Origin: Pseudoalteromonas sp. DL-6
GTDB taxonomy: Bacteria; Pseudomonadota; Gammaproteobacteria; Enterobacterales; Alteromonadaceae
Reading direction: 5' to 3'
Length of the DNA: 64,000 nucleotides
Assembly (NCBI RefSeq): GCF_004328665.1
Contig: NZ_CP019770.1
Coordinates: 2,542,001-2,606,000 of the forward strand
This document shows positions 25,438 to 36,025 of the stretch, one piece after another (position 1 is the first letter of the stretch; each line of letters starts with the position of its first letter). A model generated the notes under the pieces. The model searched no databases and was not told the origin of the DNA. It worked only from the letters and a program-made list of their open reading frames with translations. A program made the position numbers and the translations under genes.

Positions 25438-26414
25438 CTGTTTAAAATTCCAGGGTAACAAGCTATCGATATTGGGTTCTGGTTTACACAGTTCATCAAG
25501 GCAAACCATGATGTAATCAAATGGGATTAGACCATTTGTTTTGGCGGTTTACATAATACTGTAAAGAGTGGTTCTGGCATGTGCACCGTTAGCCGTTTGG
25601 CTAAATAACCAATTCTTTTGGATTATTCGGGTCTGGTGAATCTCGACCAGAGTAATACACTCATCGGATTTCACCTCCTTTAATGGCGTTTCATCGGCAA
25701 ATAACGTGGGCTGCTTTAACAACTCTGTTTTAAATCGTTCAACTAGTAGTGCAAAGAGTGTGGCGGATTTGTCTATCAAGCTGCTCATGTTCTGACGACT
25801 CAGCTTAATACCATATTGCTTGAGCATCGCCCCCTGGCGATAAAGCGGTAACCCATATTGGTATTTACTGGTGATAAGCTGACTGAGCAAACTGCTCGTT
25901 GCAATGCCTTTGTTGATGGCATGGCAGGCATTGAGGCTTGCTTTATCTGTGTTTGAATCGAGGATTTATCACAGTGACGGCAAGCGTACTTAGGCCGAAT
26001 GTGCTCAATCACTTTGATTTGAGCGGGAATAAACTCAAGCTTTTCTGACTTATATTCACCCATTTTATGTAGCTCACCGCCACAACAATTACAGGTTTTA
26101 TCTTCGATGTCGTGGATAACCTGCCCACGAAATAAGTCTTTTGGCAGCGGCTTACGCACTGGCTTTTTACGGGTATAGCTAATGGATTGTTGCCCAGCCT
26201 CAGCGGCTTAAACAATTTCCTCCACTTCATTGAATAACTCGTCTTGCCCTACAAAGCCTTCAGCACTTTTGCCGAATTGTTTTTGTTGAGCTAAACGCCA
26301 GCGTTCTTCTAACGCTGCGATTTGCGCATCTTTCTGTAAAGATAATTGCCGCTCATTTTCGAGCAGTTTTTCCAGCTCAGCGATGCGCTGTTTAAGGGCG
26401 AGTTCATTTTTCAT
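25438..26414 (-). pseudogene. IS66-family transposase TnpC, multiply broken (copy 1)
   Basis: N-terminal coiled-coil region (KNELALKQRIAELEKLLENE), QFGKSAE motif, then a stop (EEIV-stop) near 26210; the zinc-finger region (CNCCGGELHKMGEY ... ACRHCDKSS) resumes at about 26159; the DDE part (QYGLPLYRQGAMLKQYGI, TLFADETPLK) is in another frame to 25549; and the C-terminal LPWNFK motif lies near 25450. Much of the catalytic core after the first Asp is missing. Non-functional. Confidence 0.8.
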
Positions 26415-26505
26415 GAAGCCTATTTTAAGGCATAACAAAAGGCTTTCCAGTGCTAACTGAACGTCTTTTGATGATCATTAATCGATCGCCATATCTTTTG
26501 AATAA

Positions 26506-26855
26506 TTAAAGCACTTGCTTACCTGCGACATCAATTTTGCTGTGGCCAATCACATCATAACCCGCTAATAACCAGTGTAATTGTTGCTCAGTTAATGTCA
26601 TGGTGGGTAACATGAGTTTGGGACATTTAAATTTATGCTTGTTTAATCGCTTATACCATAGGGCAAAGCCAGTGTTATCCCAGTACAGCAGTTTGAGTTT
26701 GTCGCGCCCTTTATTACAAAACACTAATAGTGCGCCACTGGCACCGGTAGTTCAAGCCCTGCTTCCACTAAGGCGGCTAATCAATTAATCGATTTACGAA
26801 AATCGACCACATCCGCACATAAATAAACGGTGGGCACATCAACAAACATCTTCAT
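26506..26855 (-). pseudogene. IS66-family accessory protein TnpB (copy 1), stop and frameshift
   Basis: Start MKMFVDVPTVYLCADVVDFR with the family motif D-x-R-K-S-I, then a stop (SIN-stop) near 26785. After a shift near 26745 the ORF continues as CNKGRDKLKLLYWDNTGFAL to KQVL at 26506. In IS66 elements TnpB is required for transposition, so this copy is dead. The start overlaps the tnpA stop by ATGA. Confidence 0.8.
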
Positions 26856-27110
26856 GCCATCAGCCCTTTAATGATGGAAACGATATCGTTCGTTGCTAAA
26901 TTGGCAGGAAACATTAACTGGCCTGTGCGGGTATAAAGCTGCAGTGTATTTTTATGAGTTTGCGCGCAGACTTCAGTGGTGGTTTGTTTTAACTGAATAA
27001 AACGTGATGATGTGGGGTTCGTTGTTTGCACTGGCAAGGTTGAATTAGGCTGATACTCAGCCAGTAAAGCGCTGTTTATAGTAAGTGGTGATAGAGGGCA
27101 AAATTCGATA
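26852..27110 (-). pseudogene. IS66-family accessory protein TnpA (copy 1), N-truncated
   Basis: The frame carrying LTINSALLAEYQPNSTLPVQ and RFIQLKQTTTEVCAQTHKNT ends at 26852, overlapping the tnpB start. An N-terminal HTH segment expected for TnpA is not found. The downstream non-coding end of the element reaches about 27265 (ctggacgcat). Together 25438-27265 form one decayed IS66 copy. Confidence 0.65.
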
Positions 27111-27419
27111 TTAGTGCCACTAAACGAGCCGCGTTATTGAAGTAGCATCTGTCACTAAGTAGTTGTTCTGTATGTTTTCATCACCTGCTCCAAATTTATT
27201 TTTGAACAAATATTTTTAGACAATCAAAACATCGATGCTAGGTGTAATTCGCTGGACGCATAAGATAAAGTAGCCCAAACGATTACGTTTAAAAAAAACA
27301 TTAACTTATCGATATTTTTCTACTCGCTATCTATGAATTACTCTCTGGGGTCGAGGGGGGGACGAGGACATTGAGAACTTTGATCACCTTAAGCTTTAGT
27401 CATAAAGTGGAAGATATGC

Positions 27420-27545
27420 CTTTGTCGGTTCACAAGTGGGACAGTTCCTGTTGAAACACTACGGATATAAGTCGCGACTTAAATGCTGCCCTCAATATCC
27501 GTAATAAAGGCATCCTGGTATTCCCCTTGCAACAAGCTGGACCTA
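27420..27545 (+). pseudogene. TnpB (IS200/IS605 family) C-terminal remnant
   Basis: The plus strand carries GYKSR and then, one frame on, DLNAALNIRNKGI, the zinc-ribbon end of IS605-type TnpB (C-G-x..RD-NAA-NI). About 40 codons remain with one frameshift. The rest of 27266-27755 holds no gene that I can see. Confidence 0.55.
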
Positions 27546-27755
27546 AGTTAACTTCCCTCAACAGATTATTCTTGCAGCGTAATACATATGTGTGAATGCA
27601 TCATTCGCTCTATGTTGCCAGAAAAGAAATAAAGAAGGAGGCCAAACTTTTTCATGTTCAGCCTTCCTTATACAACCTAAGTATCCATTTAAGTATAAGC
27701 GATGATACTTATCTGAATGTCATTAGATCATAGGGTCGTATTTTTTCATAAGCGA

Positions 27756-30700
27756 CTATTTGAGTTCTACCACGCCTGGGTAATAAACGTCTGCTGGTGA
27801 TGTACGCGGTAATGTCTTGGAGGTCACGGCGCCCCCGCCTAAAGGTACTGCAAACAACACATCATCGTTGTTCTGGCGCATAATGCCGAGGATGTCACCA
27901 TTGCTGTCTTCGGTGAGATAACCTAACACCTCCCCGGGCCCCACTGATGCAAATTGTTGCACCTGATTGAGCAGTGGATCAAACTCCATCAACTTACCAT
28001 TTTCTGTGCCGTAGTATAGCTTGCCGTTTGAGGCGGTGAGCAGGCCTGTGGATGGTATATCGGTCAACCCAGTTACCACATCATTGTTTAGCGGCTGACC
28101 ACAATCATTGCTTACGGCTTGTATAGTACCTTGATTTGCTGTTGCACTGGATCGGGTTGCCACATACCAGGTATTGGTGGCGTCACTGAAACTCAATCCT
28201 CTCACGGGTAAATGCCCATCAGTACTCACAAATGCGCTGGAACCCTGAGCCTTGGTTTGCATGTTGTAGCAGTGAATAGCGCTGTTGGAAACAAACCAGG
28301 CCTCATCATTTCTCAGTTGCACTTCGCTGGTCGCCTGGGCACTGTTAGTGATATCGAAGGCGGCCAACTCGGTGAAAGCCAGTGAATCTGGGTCAATGCG
28401 GTACAAAATTTGTCTGAAATTGTCTAAAATATCGATCCCCAGTCCAACCAACCCACCACGGTCGTCCTCCTTCAGGGCAATGCCCGGGCGAATATCACCA
28501 TTACCACTGCCATATTGAATAATGGCATTGTTTGGGTCATAACTGAATTGCGCGCCGGAACCGGTGAAACCGGGAGCATACCAGACGCTGCCGTATACTT
28601 TCCCATTACTGTGAATTAACGGCTTGCCTATTGGATATGCACCAGCGGTATAGCCCAAACTGGTTACCGATAGGCTATCATCCAAACGATCTTTAGTTAT
28701 GATGGCTCCATGACGGGTATCACCACCATCAAAGCTGATAACAGATACAAATCTGTCATTGATATTGTCATTGGAAAAATCTGCAATGCCGGGATCGCCA
28801 ATAAAGATATACCCTCTATTCCCTCCGCCGACAATAACAGGGAAATCGGAAAAGTTAAGGCTGTTAATACTTCGAAGCTGAGAGGTACCAAGAGTTATAC
28901 CAAAAACCTTATTGGAGCCGCTAAGGCGAATCTCACTGGCAAATGCCAGTGCACTTTCATCTCCATTTGAAATATAGAGAGCACCTCCCACTGTTGATGG
29001 TGCAAATCCGGTTGCTGTTAAGCCTCCCCAATTTGAGAATCGTCGAACATCACTCGATTGCCCACTGCCAGCGTTCACTTCAGTTAACATCGCCGGGTGG
29101 GTCGATGACCCAGCACAAACCGAGAACAGATCATTGCCAGTCCAACTGAATACTCCCAGACTTTTCCAACACTCAAAATTAACATACCCTTCAGCCCCCC
29201 CATCACGGGTATTAACGTTAAAGATGGTTTTGCCACTATTTTGCAGGGCACTGACAAACGAATTTCCCGATACATGGAGATAATGCCCCGAGTAACTGTA
29301 ATAAAGTGAATTGAAATATGTGGGAGTCATAAAAGGCGTTGATACCCAAGGCTTGCTAAGGTCCTGAGGATCTGAGGGCGTCAACTCCAGCACATTTGTA
29401 TTGGTAGCGTTACGTCTACTGTAGTTGGCGATAAATATCCGGTTATCCCCGTTCCATTGCATATGCGCCAATGGGGAGCGCCCAAATGTGTTGCCTTGGA
29501 TATCCGGTGCACCGAGGTCTGCGACCCAGGCAAATTTCAGATAGTCGGGGCTGGCAGGGTCGATATTCAGATAAAACACCCGTCCAGCATTCAAATAACT
29601 ACCGTATTTGGCCAAACCAAAAAGTGCTTTGCCAGAAGGGTGAAGCAGCAAACGGGTATCAAAACCATAAACGCGATTACCATTCACTATCTCATATTCA
29701 ACATGATGTAGAATATCAACGACTTTGGTCACTGGATCAAAGCTCATTACGGCAGCGCCAGCATACAGCCCCTCATTTGGCAGCATGAAGTAAAATTTGC
29801 CAGTTGTTTGGTTAAATACCAATCCAAGGTATCCTGTAGTCTCGACTCCGGGCTTACCTTTGAGGCTTAGTAGAGGATGAATTTCAGTAATATTTTTCTC
29901 GCTAATAGAGTAAAGCCCTCCTATCTCATCCTCCCCGCCAAGAGAACTGTTTAAAATCAGCGTATGGCCACTGGGTACAGGGTTAGCACCGATGTTACTA
30001 CTTGGTTTATTGGTTATGGAAACAGTCACTGGGCTACTATCTAGTTTACCGTCATTGACGACTAGCTGGGCAACATAGGCACCGGCAATATCCAGGGTGA
30101 ATTGACTGCTAGCCTGATTGTCATTGGTTAGCATAGCCATACTGGCAGCAGGCTTGCTGATCAAGGCCCAGTGGTAACTCAATGCATCACCATTGGCATC
30201 AAACGATGCCTGACCACTGAGTGTCACCTGGGCTCCCACATCCACCTGCTGGTTGTTGCCCGCATCGGCGATAGGGGCAACATTTTTAGCCACATCATGG
30301 ATAAGTACTGTATCCGGCAAGCTGTTCCCCTTGCCATCACTCACCACCAACTGCACCACATAGTCACCAACTAGATCGGTTTTCAGGCTTGGGTTGGCAC
30401 TGGCAGCATCCGCTAATTGGGCGTTGCTGCCACTCGGACGGGTCAGTAGCGCCCATTGATAACTTAGGCTATCGCCATCGGCATCAAATGACGCACTGCC
30501 ATCGAGCAATATACTCATCCCCGCTTCGGCCGCAAGGTCCGAGCCTGCATAGGCTACAGGTAAGGTATTTTTATCAAAATCACGCACTATGACTGTGGCA
30601 GGCTTACTGTCGAGCTCACCATCATTGACTACCAGCTGGACGATATAATCGCCACTGAGATCAGCCACAAACTCGGTGTCCACAGTGTCGGTATCAGTAA

Positions 30701-32390
30701 GCACAGCAACGCTACCCGCAGGTTGGTTCAGCAATGTCCAGCGATAACTCAATAGCTGCCCTTCAGCATCAGTGGAGCGTGTGCCGCTGAGGTTAACCCG
30801 GCTGCCTTTGCTGGCTTTTTGATCGCTGCCCGCGTTGGCAACCGGAGCAAGGTTGACATCGGTTATCACCATGGTATCCGGAGCGCTGTCGGCATAACCA
30901 TCATTCACTATAAGCTGCACCACGTAGTGGCCCTGAGTATCTAGGGTCAGCGCTGGTTGGGCGGAGCTGGTGTCGGTTAACACAGCCTGACTACCCGCGG
31001 GTTGACTCACCAAACTCCAGCGATAACTGAGTGGATCGCCATTACCATCGGAGGATGCACTGCCATCAAGCAGCACCGTCTGTCCCGGGCCACCTTTAAT
31101 ATCGCTGCCTGCGTGCGCCACTGGCGGCAGGTTGCTGTCGGTTAACAGCACACTGACCGGCAGACTGTCACGACTGCCATCGTTAACGATTAACTGCGCT
31201 ACGTAGCTGCCGGGAACATCTGGGGTAAAGAAAGGATGCACGCTAAAGGGTTCACTAAGCTGAGCCTGACTGGTAGACGGCTTGTGTACCAGTGACCAGC
31301 GGTAGTTTATAACGTTTCCATCAGGGTCGTGGGACGCACTGCCGTCTAAATGCACGGGTTGCGAGGTGGCAATCTGTCTGTCATGCCCGGTTACCGCAAT
31401 GGGAGCCCGGTTTACCATTGAAGCGGCATGAATGGTTACTGTGGCTGTTTCACTAGTGCTACTGACGTCCTTTACTGCCAATGCTGCGACATAATCGCCA
31501 GCCACATCAGGCGTAAAGCTGGTTGCTGCTGCACTGGTATCCAAAAGATTTGCCTGGCTGCCCTCAGGCCGGGAAACCAGATGCCAACCATACGTTAAGC
31601 TATCACCATCGGCATCAAAAGAATCAGAGCCATTGAGCTTTACTGCAGTGCCCAGGGCGATAAAAGCACCGGCAGCCGCCTTTGCAACCGGCACAGTATT
31701 GGTGTCTGAGATGATCACCCGATCTGGAGCACTTTCCTGGGTGCCGTCACTCACCACCAGCTCTGCAACATATTGCCCTGCAATATCATGCTGAAGCAAC
31801 GGAAACGCTGTTTTGTCTCGATAAAGGCTTGCTTGGCTGCCCGAGGGGCGCTCAACAAGCGTCCATGAATAACTGAGGCTGTCGCCATCCACATCAAAGC
31901 TTTGACTGCCATCAAGCATAACGGCGGCTGTGCCAGACAACTTAATATCCAGCCCAGCGTCAGCAACGGGAGGCGTATCTGTGTCGGTTATGACAACCTC
32001 CGCAGGAAGACTGCTTTGGGTGCCATTGTTGACAACCAGTTGAACCCGGTACTCGCCTGGACGGTCGAGCGTCAGCAGTGGATAGGGGTTGGTTGAACCA
32101 GAAAGCTGGGCAGTACTTCCTAGCGGCAGAGAGATCAGTTGCCATTGAAACGTTAATGGTTTGCCATCTGGGTCATGGGAGCCACTGCCATTGAGTATGA
32201 CGCTGGCGCCGATCTTGGTTAGGATGGGATGCCCTGCATCAGCGACTGGCAATACCACCTCAACGGGTGGCTGCACGGGGGGAACTACCGGCGGTTTAAC
32301 AGCGTTATTATCCCTGTCGTCACTGCATCCCTGAAGTACAATTAAGATCCAAAACAAGAAAATCACTCGACTCCTGAACATAGCCCGCAC
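27756..32390 (-). CDS. Giant lipoprotein: eight PKD/REJ-like repeats plus beta-propeller-like C-terminus
   Basis: 1544 residues. A signal peptide with lipobox LQGCSDD (Cys near residue 22) and a proline-rich spacer (PPVVPPVQPPVEVVLP) are followed by eight ~97-residue repeats, each with a P-V/I-A-x-A-G start, an L-x-G-S-x-S-x-D-x-D-G-x-x-L-x-Y-x-W core and a GxYxxxLxVxDG end (about residues 47-830). The remaining ~700 residues (LGGEDEIGGLYSI; many GKLYYG/GKVYGS-like strands) look like a multi-bladed propeller of the secreted T9-like or quinoprotein type; no catalytic motif is recognised. Likely an outer-membrane-anchored adhesin or surface glycan-binding protein. Frame fully intact over 4.6 kb, in striking contrast to its IS-ridden surroundings. 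Confidence 0.85.
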   Translation of the reverse strand: MRAMFRSRVIFLFWILIVLQGCSDDRDNNAVKPPVVPPVQPPVEVVLPVADAGHPILTKIGASVILNGSGSHDPDGKPLTFQWQLISLPLGSTAQLSGSTNPYPLLTLDRPGEYRVQLVVNNGTQSSLPAEVVITDTDTPPVADAGLDIKLSGTAAVMLDGSQSFDVDGDSLSYSWTLVERPSGSQASLYRDKTAFPLLQHDIAGQYVAELVVSDGTQESAPDRVIISDTNTVPVAKAAAGAFIALGTAVKLNGSDSFDADGDSLTYGWHLVSRPEGSQANLLDTSAAATSFTPDVAGDYVAALAVKDVSSTSETATVTIHAASMVNRAPIAVTGHDRQIATSQPVHLDGSASHDPDGNVINYRWSLVHKPSTSQAQLSEPFSVHPFFTPDVPGSYVAQLIVNDGSRDSLPVSVLLTDSNLPPVAHAGSDIKGGPGQTVLLDGSASSDGNGDPLSYRWSLVSQPAGSQAVLTDTSSAQPALTLDTQGHYVVQLIVNDGYADSAPDTMVITDVNLAPVANAGSDQKASKGSRVNLSGTRSTDAEGQLLSYRWTLLNQPAGSVAVLTDTDTVDTEFVADLSGDYIVQLVVNDGELDSKPATVIVRDFDKNTLPVAYAGSDLAAEAGMSILLDGSASFDADGDSLSYQWALLTRPSGSNAQLADAASANPSLKTDLVGDYVVQLVVSDGKGNSLPDTVLIHDVAKNVAPIADAGNNQQVDVGAQVTLSGQASFDANGDALSYHWALISKPAASMAMLTNDNQASSQFTLDIAGAYVAQLVVNDGKLDSSPVTVSITNKPSSNIGANPVPSGHTLILNSSLGGEDEIGGLYSISEKNITEIHPLLSLKGKPGVETTGYLGLVFNQTTGKFYFMLPNEGLYAGAAVMSFDPVTKVVDILHHVEYEIVNGNRVYGFDTRLLLHPSGKALFGLAKYGSYLNAGRVFYLNIDPASPDYLKFAWVADLGAPDIQGNTFGRSPLAHMQWNGDNRIFIANYSRRNATNTNVLELTPSDPQDLSKPWVSTPFMTPTYFNSLYYSYSGHYLHVSGNSFVSALQNSGKTIFNVNTRDGGAEGYVNFECWKSLGVFSWTGNDLFSVCAGSSTHPAMLTEVNAGSGQSSDVRRFSNWGGLTATGFAPSTVGGALYISNGDESALAFASEIRLSGSNKVFGITLGTSQLRSINSLNFSDFPVIVGGGNRGYIFIGDPGIADFSNDNINDRFVSVISFDGGDTRHGAIITKDRLDDSLSVTSLGYTAGAYPIGKPLIHSNGKVYGSVWYAPGFTGSGAQFSYDPNNAIIQYGSGNGDIRPGIALKEDDRGGLVGLGIDILDNFRQILYRIDPDSLAFTELAAFDITNSAQATSEVQLRNDEAWFVSNSAIHCYNMQTKAQGSSAFVSTDGHLPVRGLSFSDATNTWYVATRSSATANQGTIQAVSNDCGQPLNNDVVTGLTDIPSTGLLTASNGKLYYGTENGKLMEFDPLLNQVQQFASVGPGEVLGYLTEDSNGDILGIMRQNNDDVLFAVPLGGGAVTSKTLPRTSPADVYYPGVVELK

Positions 32391-32524
32391 CCATTAAATA
32401 GTCTACTCATTATATTTGATTTCAGCTTAGACTATTAACTTACATTTTACAAAAGGGCAAGTTTCGTAAGAAAAGTATCCTGATTTAGTTGCGCATAACA
32501 TCGCCTGATAGGAGGTAAGAAGTC

Positions 32525-32880
32525 ACCACCACAGTGGTTCAATATCAGCAAAACGCTTGCTGATCTTCATATAACAATAATGGTTTAGAAGTTAATGGCC
32601 AGTTGATATTCAAATCCGCATCATTCAATAAAATCGCTTTTTCAGATGATGTATTATACTAATCCGTACATTTATAAAGAAAATCAGCAGAGTCACTCAA
32701 CACATAAAAACCATGAGCAAAACCTGCGGTGATCCAAATTTGACGTTTATTATCAGCAGATAAATATTCTCCCACCCATTGCCCATAAGTGGCTGAATCT
32801 TGGAGAATATCCAATGCTACATCAAATACCTCATCAGAGGTAACCCAAACTAACTTATCTTGGATATGCTTCATATTAGT
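32525..32880 (-). pseudogene. rmlC/rfbC (dTDP-4-dehydrorhamnose 3,5-epimerase), C-terminal remnant
   Basis: The minus strand reads DKLVWVTSDEVFDVALDI, YGQWVGEYLSADNKRQIWI, AGFAHGFYVLSDSADFLYKC, then past a break AILLNDADLNINWPL and a final FADIEPLW. These are the conserved cupin core and C-terminus of RmlC. The N-terminal ~60 residues are replaced by IS66 tnpC sequence, in frame with it, giving a chimeric open frame. No other rhamnose genes are in the window. Confidence 0.8.
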
Positions 32881-33280
32881 CGAGAGCTTATCACAGTGAC
32901 GGCAAGCGTACTTAGGCCGAATGTGCTCAATCACTTTGATTTGAGCGGGAATAAACTCAAGCTTTTCTGACTTATATTCAACCATTTTATGTAGCTCACC
33001 GCCACAACAATTACAGGTTTTATCTTCGATGTCGTGGATAACCTGCCCACGAAATAAGTCTTTTGGCAGCGGCTTAAACAATTTCCTCCACTTCATTGAA
33101 TAACTCGTCTTGCCCTACAAAGCCTTCAGCACTTTTGCCGAATTGTTTTTGTTGAGCTAAACGCCAGCGTTCTTCTAACGCTGCGATTTGCGCATCTTTC
33201 TGTAAAGATAATTGCCGCTCATTTTCGAGCAGTTTTTCCAGCTCAGCGATGCGCTGTTTAAGGGCGAGTTCATTTTTCAT
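32880..33280 (-). pseudogene. IS66-family TnpC N-terminal fragment (copy 2)
   Basis: Nearly identical to copy 1 from KNELALKQRIAELE to ACRHCDK, where it switches into rmlC. It carries the same stop after EEIV. Compared with copy 1 it lacks about 61 bp between two cagcggctta direct repeats (copy 1 at about 26147-26217), leaving a single cagcggctta at 33067-33076. Confidence 0.8.
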
Positions 33281-33383
33281 GAAGCCTATTTTAAGGCATT
33301 AATAATGGCATCAATAATGGTTTTGTAGTGCTAAATGAACTTGTTTTGATGATCATTAATCGATCGCCATATCTTTTGAATAA

Positions 33384-33641
33384 TTAAAGCACTTGCTTAC
33401 CTGCGACATCAATTTTGCTGTGGTCAATCACATCATAACCCGCTAATAACCAGTGTAATTGTTGCTCAGTTAATGTCATGGTGGGTAACATGAGTTTGGG
33501 ACATTTAAATTTATGCTTGTTTAATCGCTTATACCATAGGGCAAAGCCAGTGTTATCCCAGTACAGCAGTTTGAGTTTGTCGCGCCCTTTATTACAAAAC
33601 ACAAATAGTGCGCCACCAGGATGGGATTCCACTTTGCTCAT
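33384..33641 (-). pseudogene. IS66-family TnpB C-terminal fragment (copy 2)
   Basis: Carries GALFVFCNKGRDKLKLLYWD through KIDVAGKQVL, identical to copy 1 apart from few bases. Its N-terminal half is displaced about 1 kb to 34641-34768 by an inserted ISAs1-family sequence. Confidence 0.8.
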
Positions 33642-33644
33642 AGA

Positions 33645-34640
33645 TTAACCAAAGAGTAACTCCGTCCTAAAATCACCATTCCAAGCTGCTCCTCTTCGTT
33701 TCGCTGCTAAACTGTCTTTTTTACCTTGATGTTATCTGATTATGTTTAAGCATACCCTGTTGAATAAAGCGATGTGCGCCGCCCCGTCGGGGTCTGATAC
33801 CTTTAATTTATCTTCTTTGAAGACAACATCTAAGACCCAGTGAAGCCGATTCTCTATGTGCCAATGTTTCGCGTATTACTTTTGCCACTAACTCTGGCTC
33901 TACCGCCAATGAACTGACATAGAAGTGGGAGGTATAACTGGTTTTGTCACCTAATTTACGACCTCTTGCAATCTCAATCACCGTTTTGACATTAGGCCAT
34001 TTCTCTTTGAGTTTCTGCGGTAATTTAATCGGTAGTTGCATAACTAGACGACTTTCACTTCGGCCATGAGCATTTCCATTGCTTTGTGTTTCTTCGTGTG
34101 GGCCCATGCTGTCATAGTGAGCTTTAAAGTGCTCAGCGATAGCATTATGTAAATTACGCTGATTGGCTTTGACTTGGATAATAAAGTAGCCTTATTCTTT
34201 ACAATTGTTTCCAACGTTTTCGTTTGGCAATGCAGAGCATCAAGCGTCACAATGCAATCTTTACACGCTAATATGTCGATGATATCACGGACAACTTGAC
34301 CTTCTTGGCCTTTATTTTTCGCAGCTTGTTGATATAAGGCTAGCCCATTATCAACATCAAATGCACTAACCACATTTAGCGCATTGTCACATTGTCTTTC
34401 CAGCAACCTCGAAGCACCTAACCATCAATCGCAATGTATGGCTTTTGAGCTTCTTCACGACGAGAATTACTCCGATTTAACAGTGCCTTGAGTAAAGAAT
34501 CTGTATCTAATGCTCTGATTATATTAGCAATACAATGGCGTTTTGGAATGCCATTTTCAAAGGGACGATGATGCCTTAGCCAATCCAGTTGCAACTCACC
34601 AAACTCTTGAATTGACTTCCATCCATCAGCGCCATTGAGC
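33645..34640 (-). pseudogene. ISAs1-family transposase, degraded, nested in IS66
   Basis: In shifting minus-strand frames: GADGWKSIQEFGELQLDWLR, RPFENGIPKRHCIANIIRAL, KPYIAIDG, then LNVVSAFDVDNGLALYQQ, DILACKDCIVTLDALHCQ, the IARGRKLGDKTSYTSHFYVS region and a tail HIENRLHWVLDVVFKEDKLK. These are ISAs1 (H-repeat-like) DDE transposase blocks. Stops and shifts occur near 34410, 34190, 34060 and 33860. The N-terminal DDE_Tnp_1-associated part is missing where it meets tnpB. Confidence 0.75.
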
Positions 34641-34768
34641 ACTGGCATCTCCAATTCCGCTTTGACCAGAGCCGCCAAACCATTAATCGATTTTCGAAAA
34701 TCGACTAAATCGGCACATAAATAGACGATGAGTGCATCAGGATGACATAGCGAACAATTTTCAGCCAT
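34641..34768 (-). pseudogene. IS66-family TnpB N-terminal fragment (copy 2)
   Basis: VYLCADLVDFRKSINGLAAL then VKAELEMPV is the TnpB N-terminus (D-x-R-K-S-I motif), here without the stop seen in copy 1. It runs in frame into ISAs1 sequence at about 34641, producing a 116-codon chimeric frame. Confidence 0.7.
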
Positions 34769-34825
34769 TCAAACTAGCAATACTTCTCAATTTGACGGCT
34801 TTGTGATCTTATATTCTCTTTTGAT

Positions 34826-35925
34826 GAGACACGATCATTAGCCTTCTTTCCCTTACCAAGCACTTTGAACTTATTGAAGACCACCGACAGGCCGCCAAAG
34901 TGACTTATCTTTTGTTTGATGTGTTGTTCTTAACCGTGGTGGCGGTCATCGGTGGCTCTGAGAGTGGGGAAAATATTGAAGACTTTCGTCATTGTCACTT
35001 GGAATTACTGAAGAAGTATGGTGATTTCAGCAAAGGTATTCCTGTTCATGACACCATCGCACGAATTATCAGCAAAGTTGATCCAGAAGCGTTGCAACAA
35101 GCCTTTATTTCATGGATGTAAGCAACCCAACAATTGACTCAAGGTCAAATCATGGCCATTTATGGCAAACTTACTCGATTCTTATAACACTGAGGAGCGT
35201 CAATCGGCTATTCATATGGTGAATGCTTTCTCTGCCAACAATGGTGTAGTGATGGGACAACTTAAAACCGATGCGAAGTCCAATGAGATCACACCGCGTT
35301 CCCTGAGTTATTAGCCTTATTGGATATTAAAGGCGCACTGGTTACCATTGATGGTATGAGCACTCAAGCAGAGATTGCTCATACCATCATAGGTAAAGGC
35401 GCCGACTTCCTGTTAGCAGTCAAAGGCAATCAAAGTGCTTTGTATCAGCGCGTAAAAGAGACCTTTGCAGCTCAGTTTGAGGAAGCTGAAAATGTTACTC
35501 AAATCGAGGTGCTGCGTAGTCGAAAAGAATATCAGGAGTATCAAACCATAGCGGCTTCCAAGGAGCTGATAGATGCTAAATAGCCGACAATACAATCAGT
35601 TGGCAAAGTCATTAGTTATCAGATACACAAAGGTGAAGGAAAGCTTCAGACATATCAGTTCCGCGATATTATCAGTAGAGGAATTAGCTGACGCTGCTCG
35701 TAGTCATTGGGCTGTTGAAAATCAGCTTCATTGGGTACTGGATGTGACAATAAATAAGGATGCTTGCCAGATATCTCGAGATGATAGTGCAGAAAATCTA
35801 GTAAGAATGCGGCAGACTACCGACAATATACTGAAAAAGGGCCAAGCAAATTAAGTCTACGGCGAAAGAGACGCCTAGCCGCAATGAATTCAGAGTATTT
35901 GGATAAGATAATAAATGCTTAAAAA
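34826..35925 (+). pseudogene. ISAs1-family transposase, degraded (second copy)
   Basis: The plus strand gives LTKHFELIEDHRQAAK, KVTYLLFDVLFLTVVAVIGG, SGENIEDFRHCHLELLKKYG, IPVHDTIARIISKVDP, then after breaks LALLDIKGALVTIDGMSTQA, ADFLLAVKGNQSALYQRVKE, RSHWAVENQLHWVLDVTI, DDSAENLVRMRQTTDNILKK. The order covers a near full-length ISAs1 transposase (about 360 codons) with stops near 35120, 35185, 35310 and 35580. It is a different element from the nested minus-strand copy. Confidence 0.8.
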
Positions 35926-36025
35926 AAATTCATGCTCTTGCCCTGGTAATCCCGCACTGTTTACCAAGGTGGTGATTAAATATTGTTAAATTCTACTCAT
36001 TTGTCAATAAAGGCGATTGAATTGC

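Noticed and set aside
27756..32390. CRISPR-like or satellite repeat array
   Set aside because: The ~290-bp periodicity is protein-domain repetition in one open frame, with divergent DNA. No CRISPR array was seen anywhere in the window.
34900..35854. Three separate small genes on the plus strand
   Set aside because: They are consecutive pieces of one broken ISAs1-family transposase.
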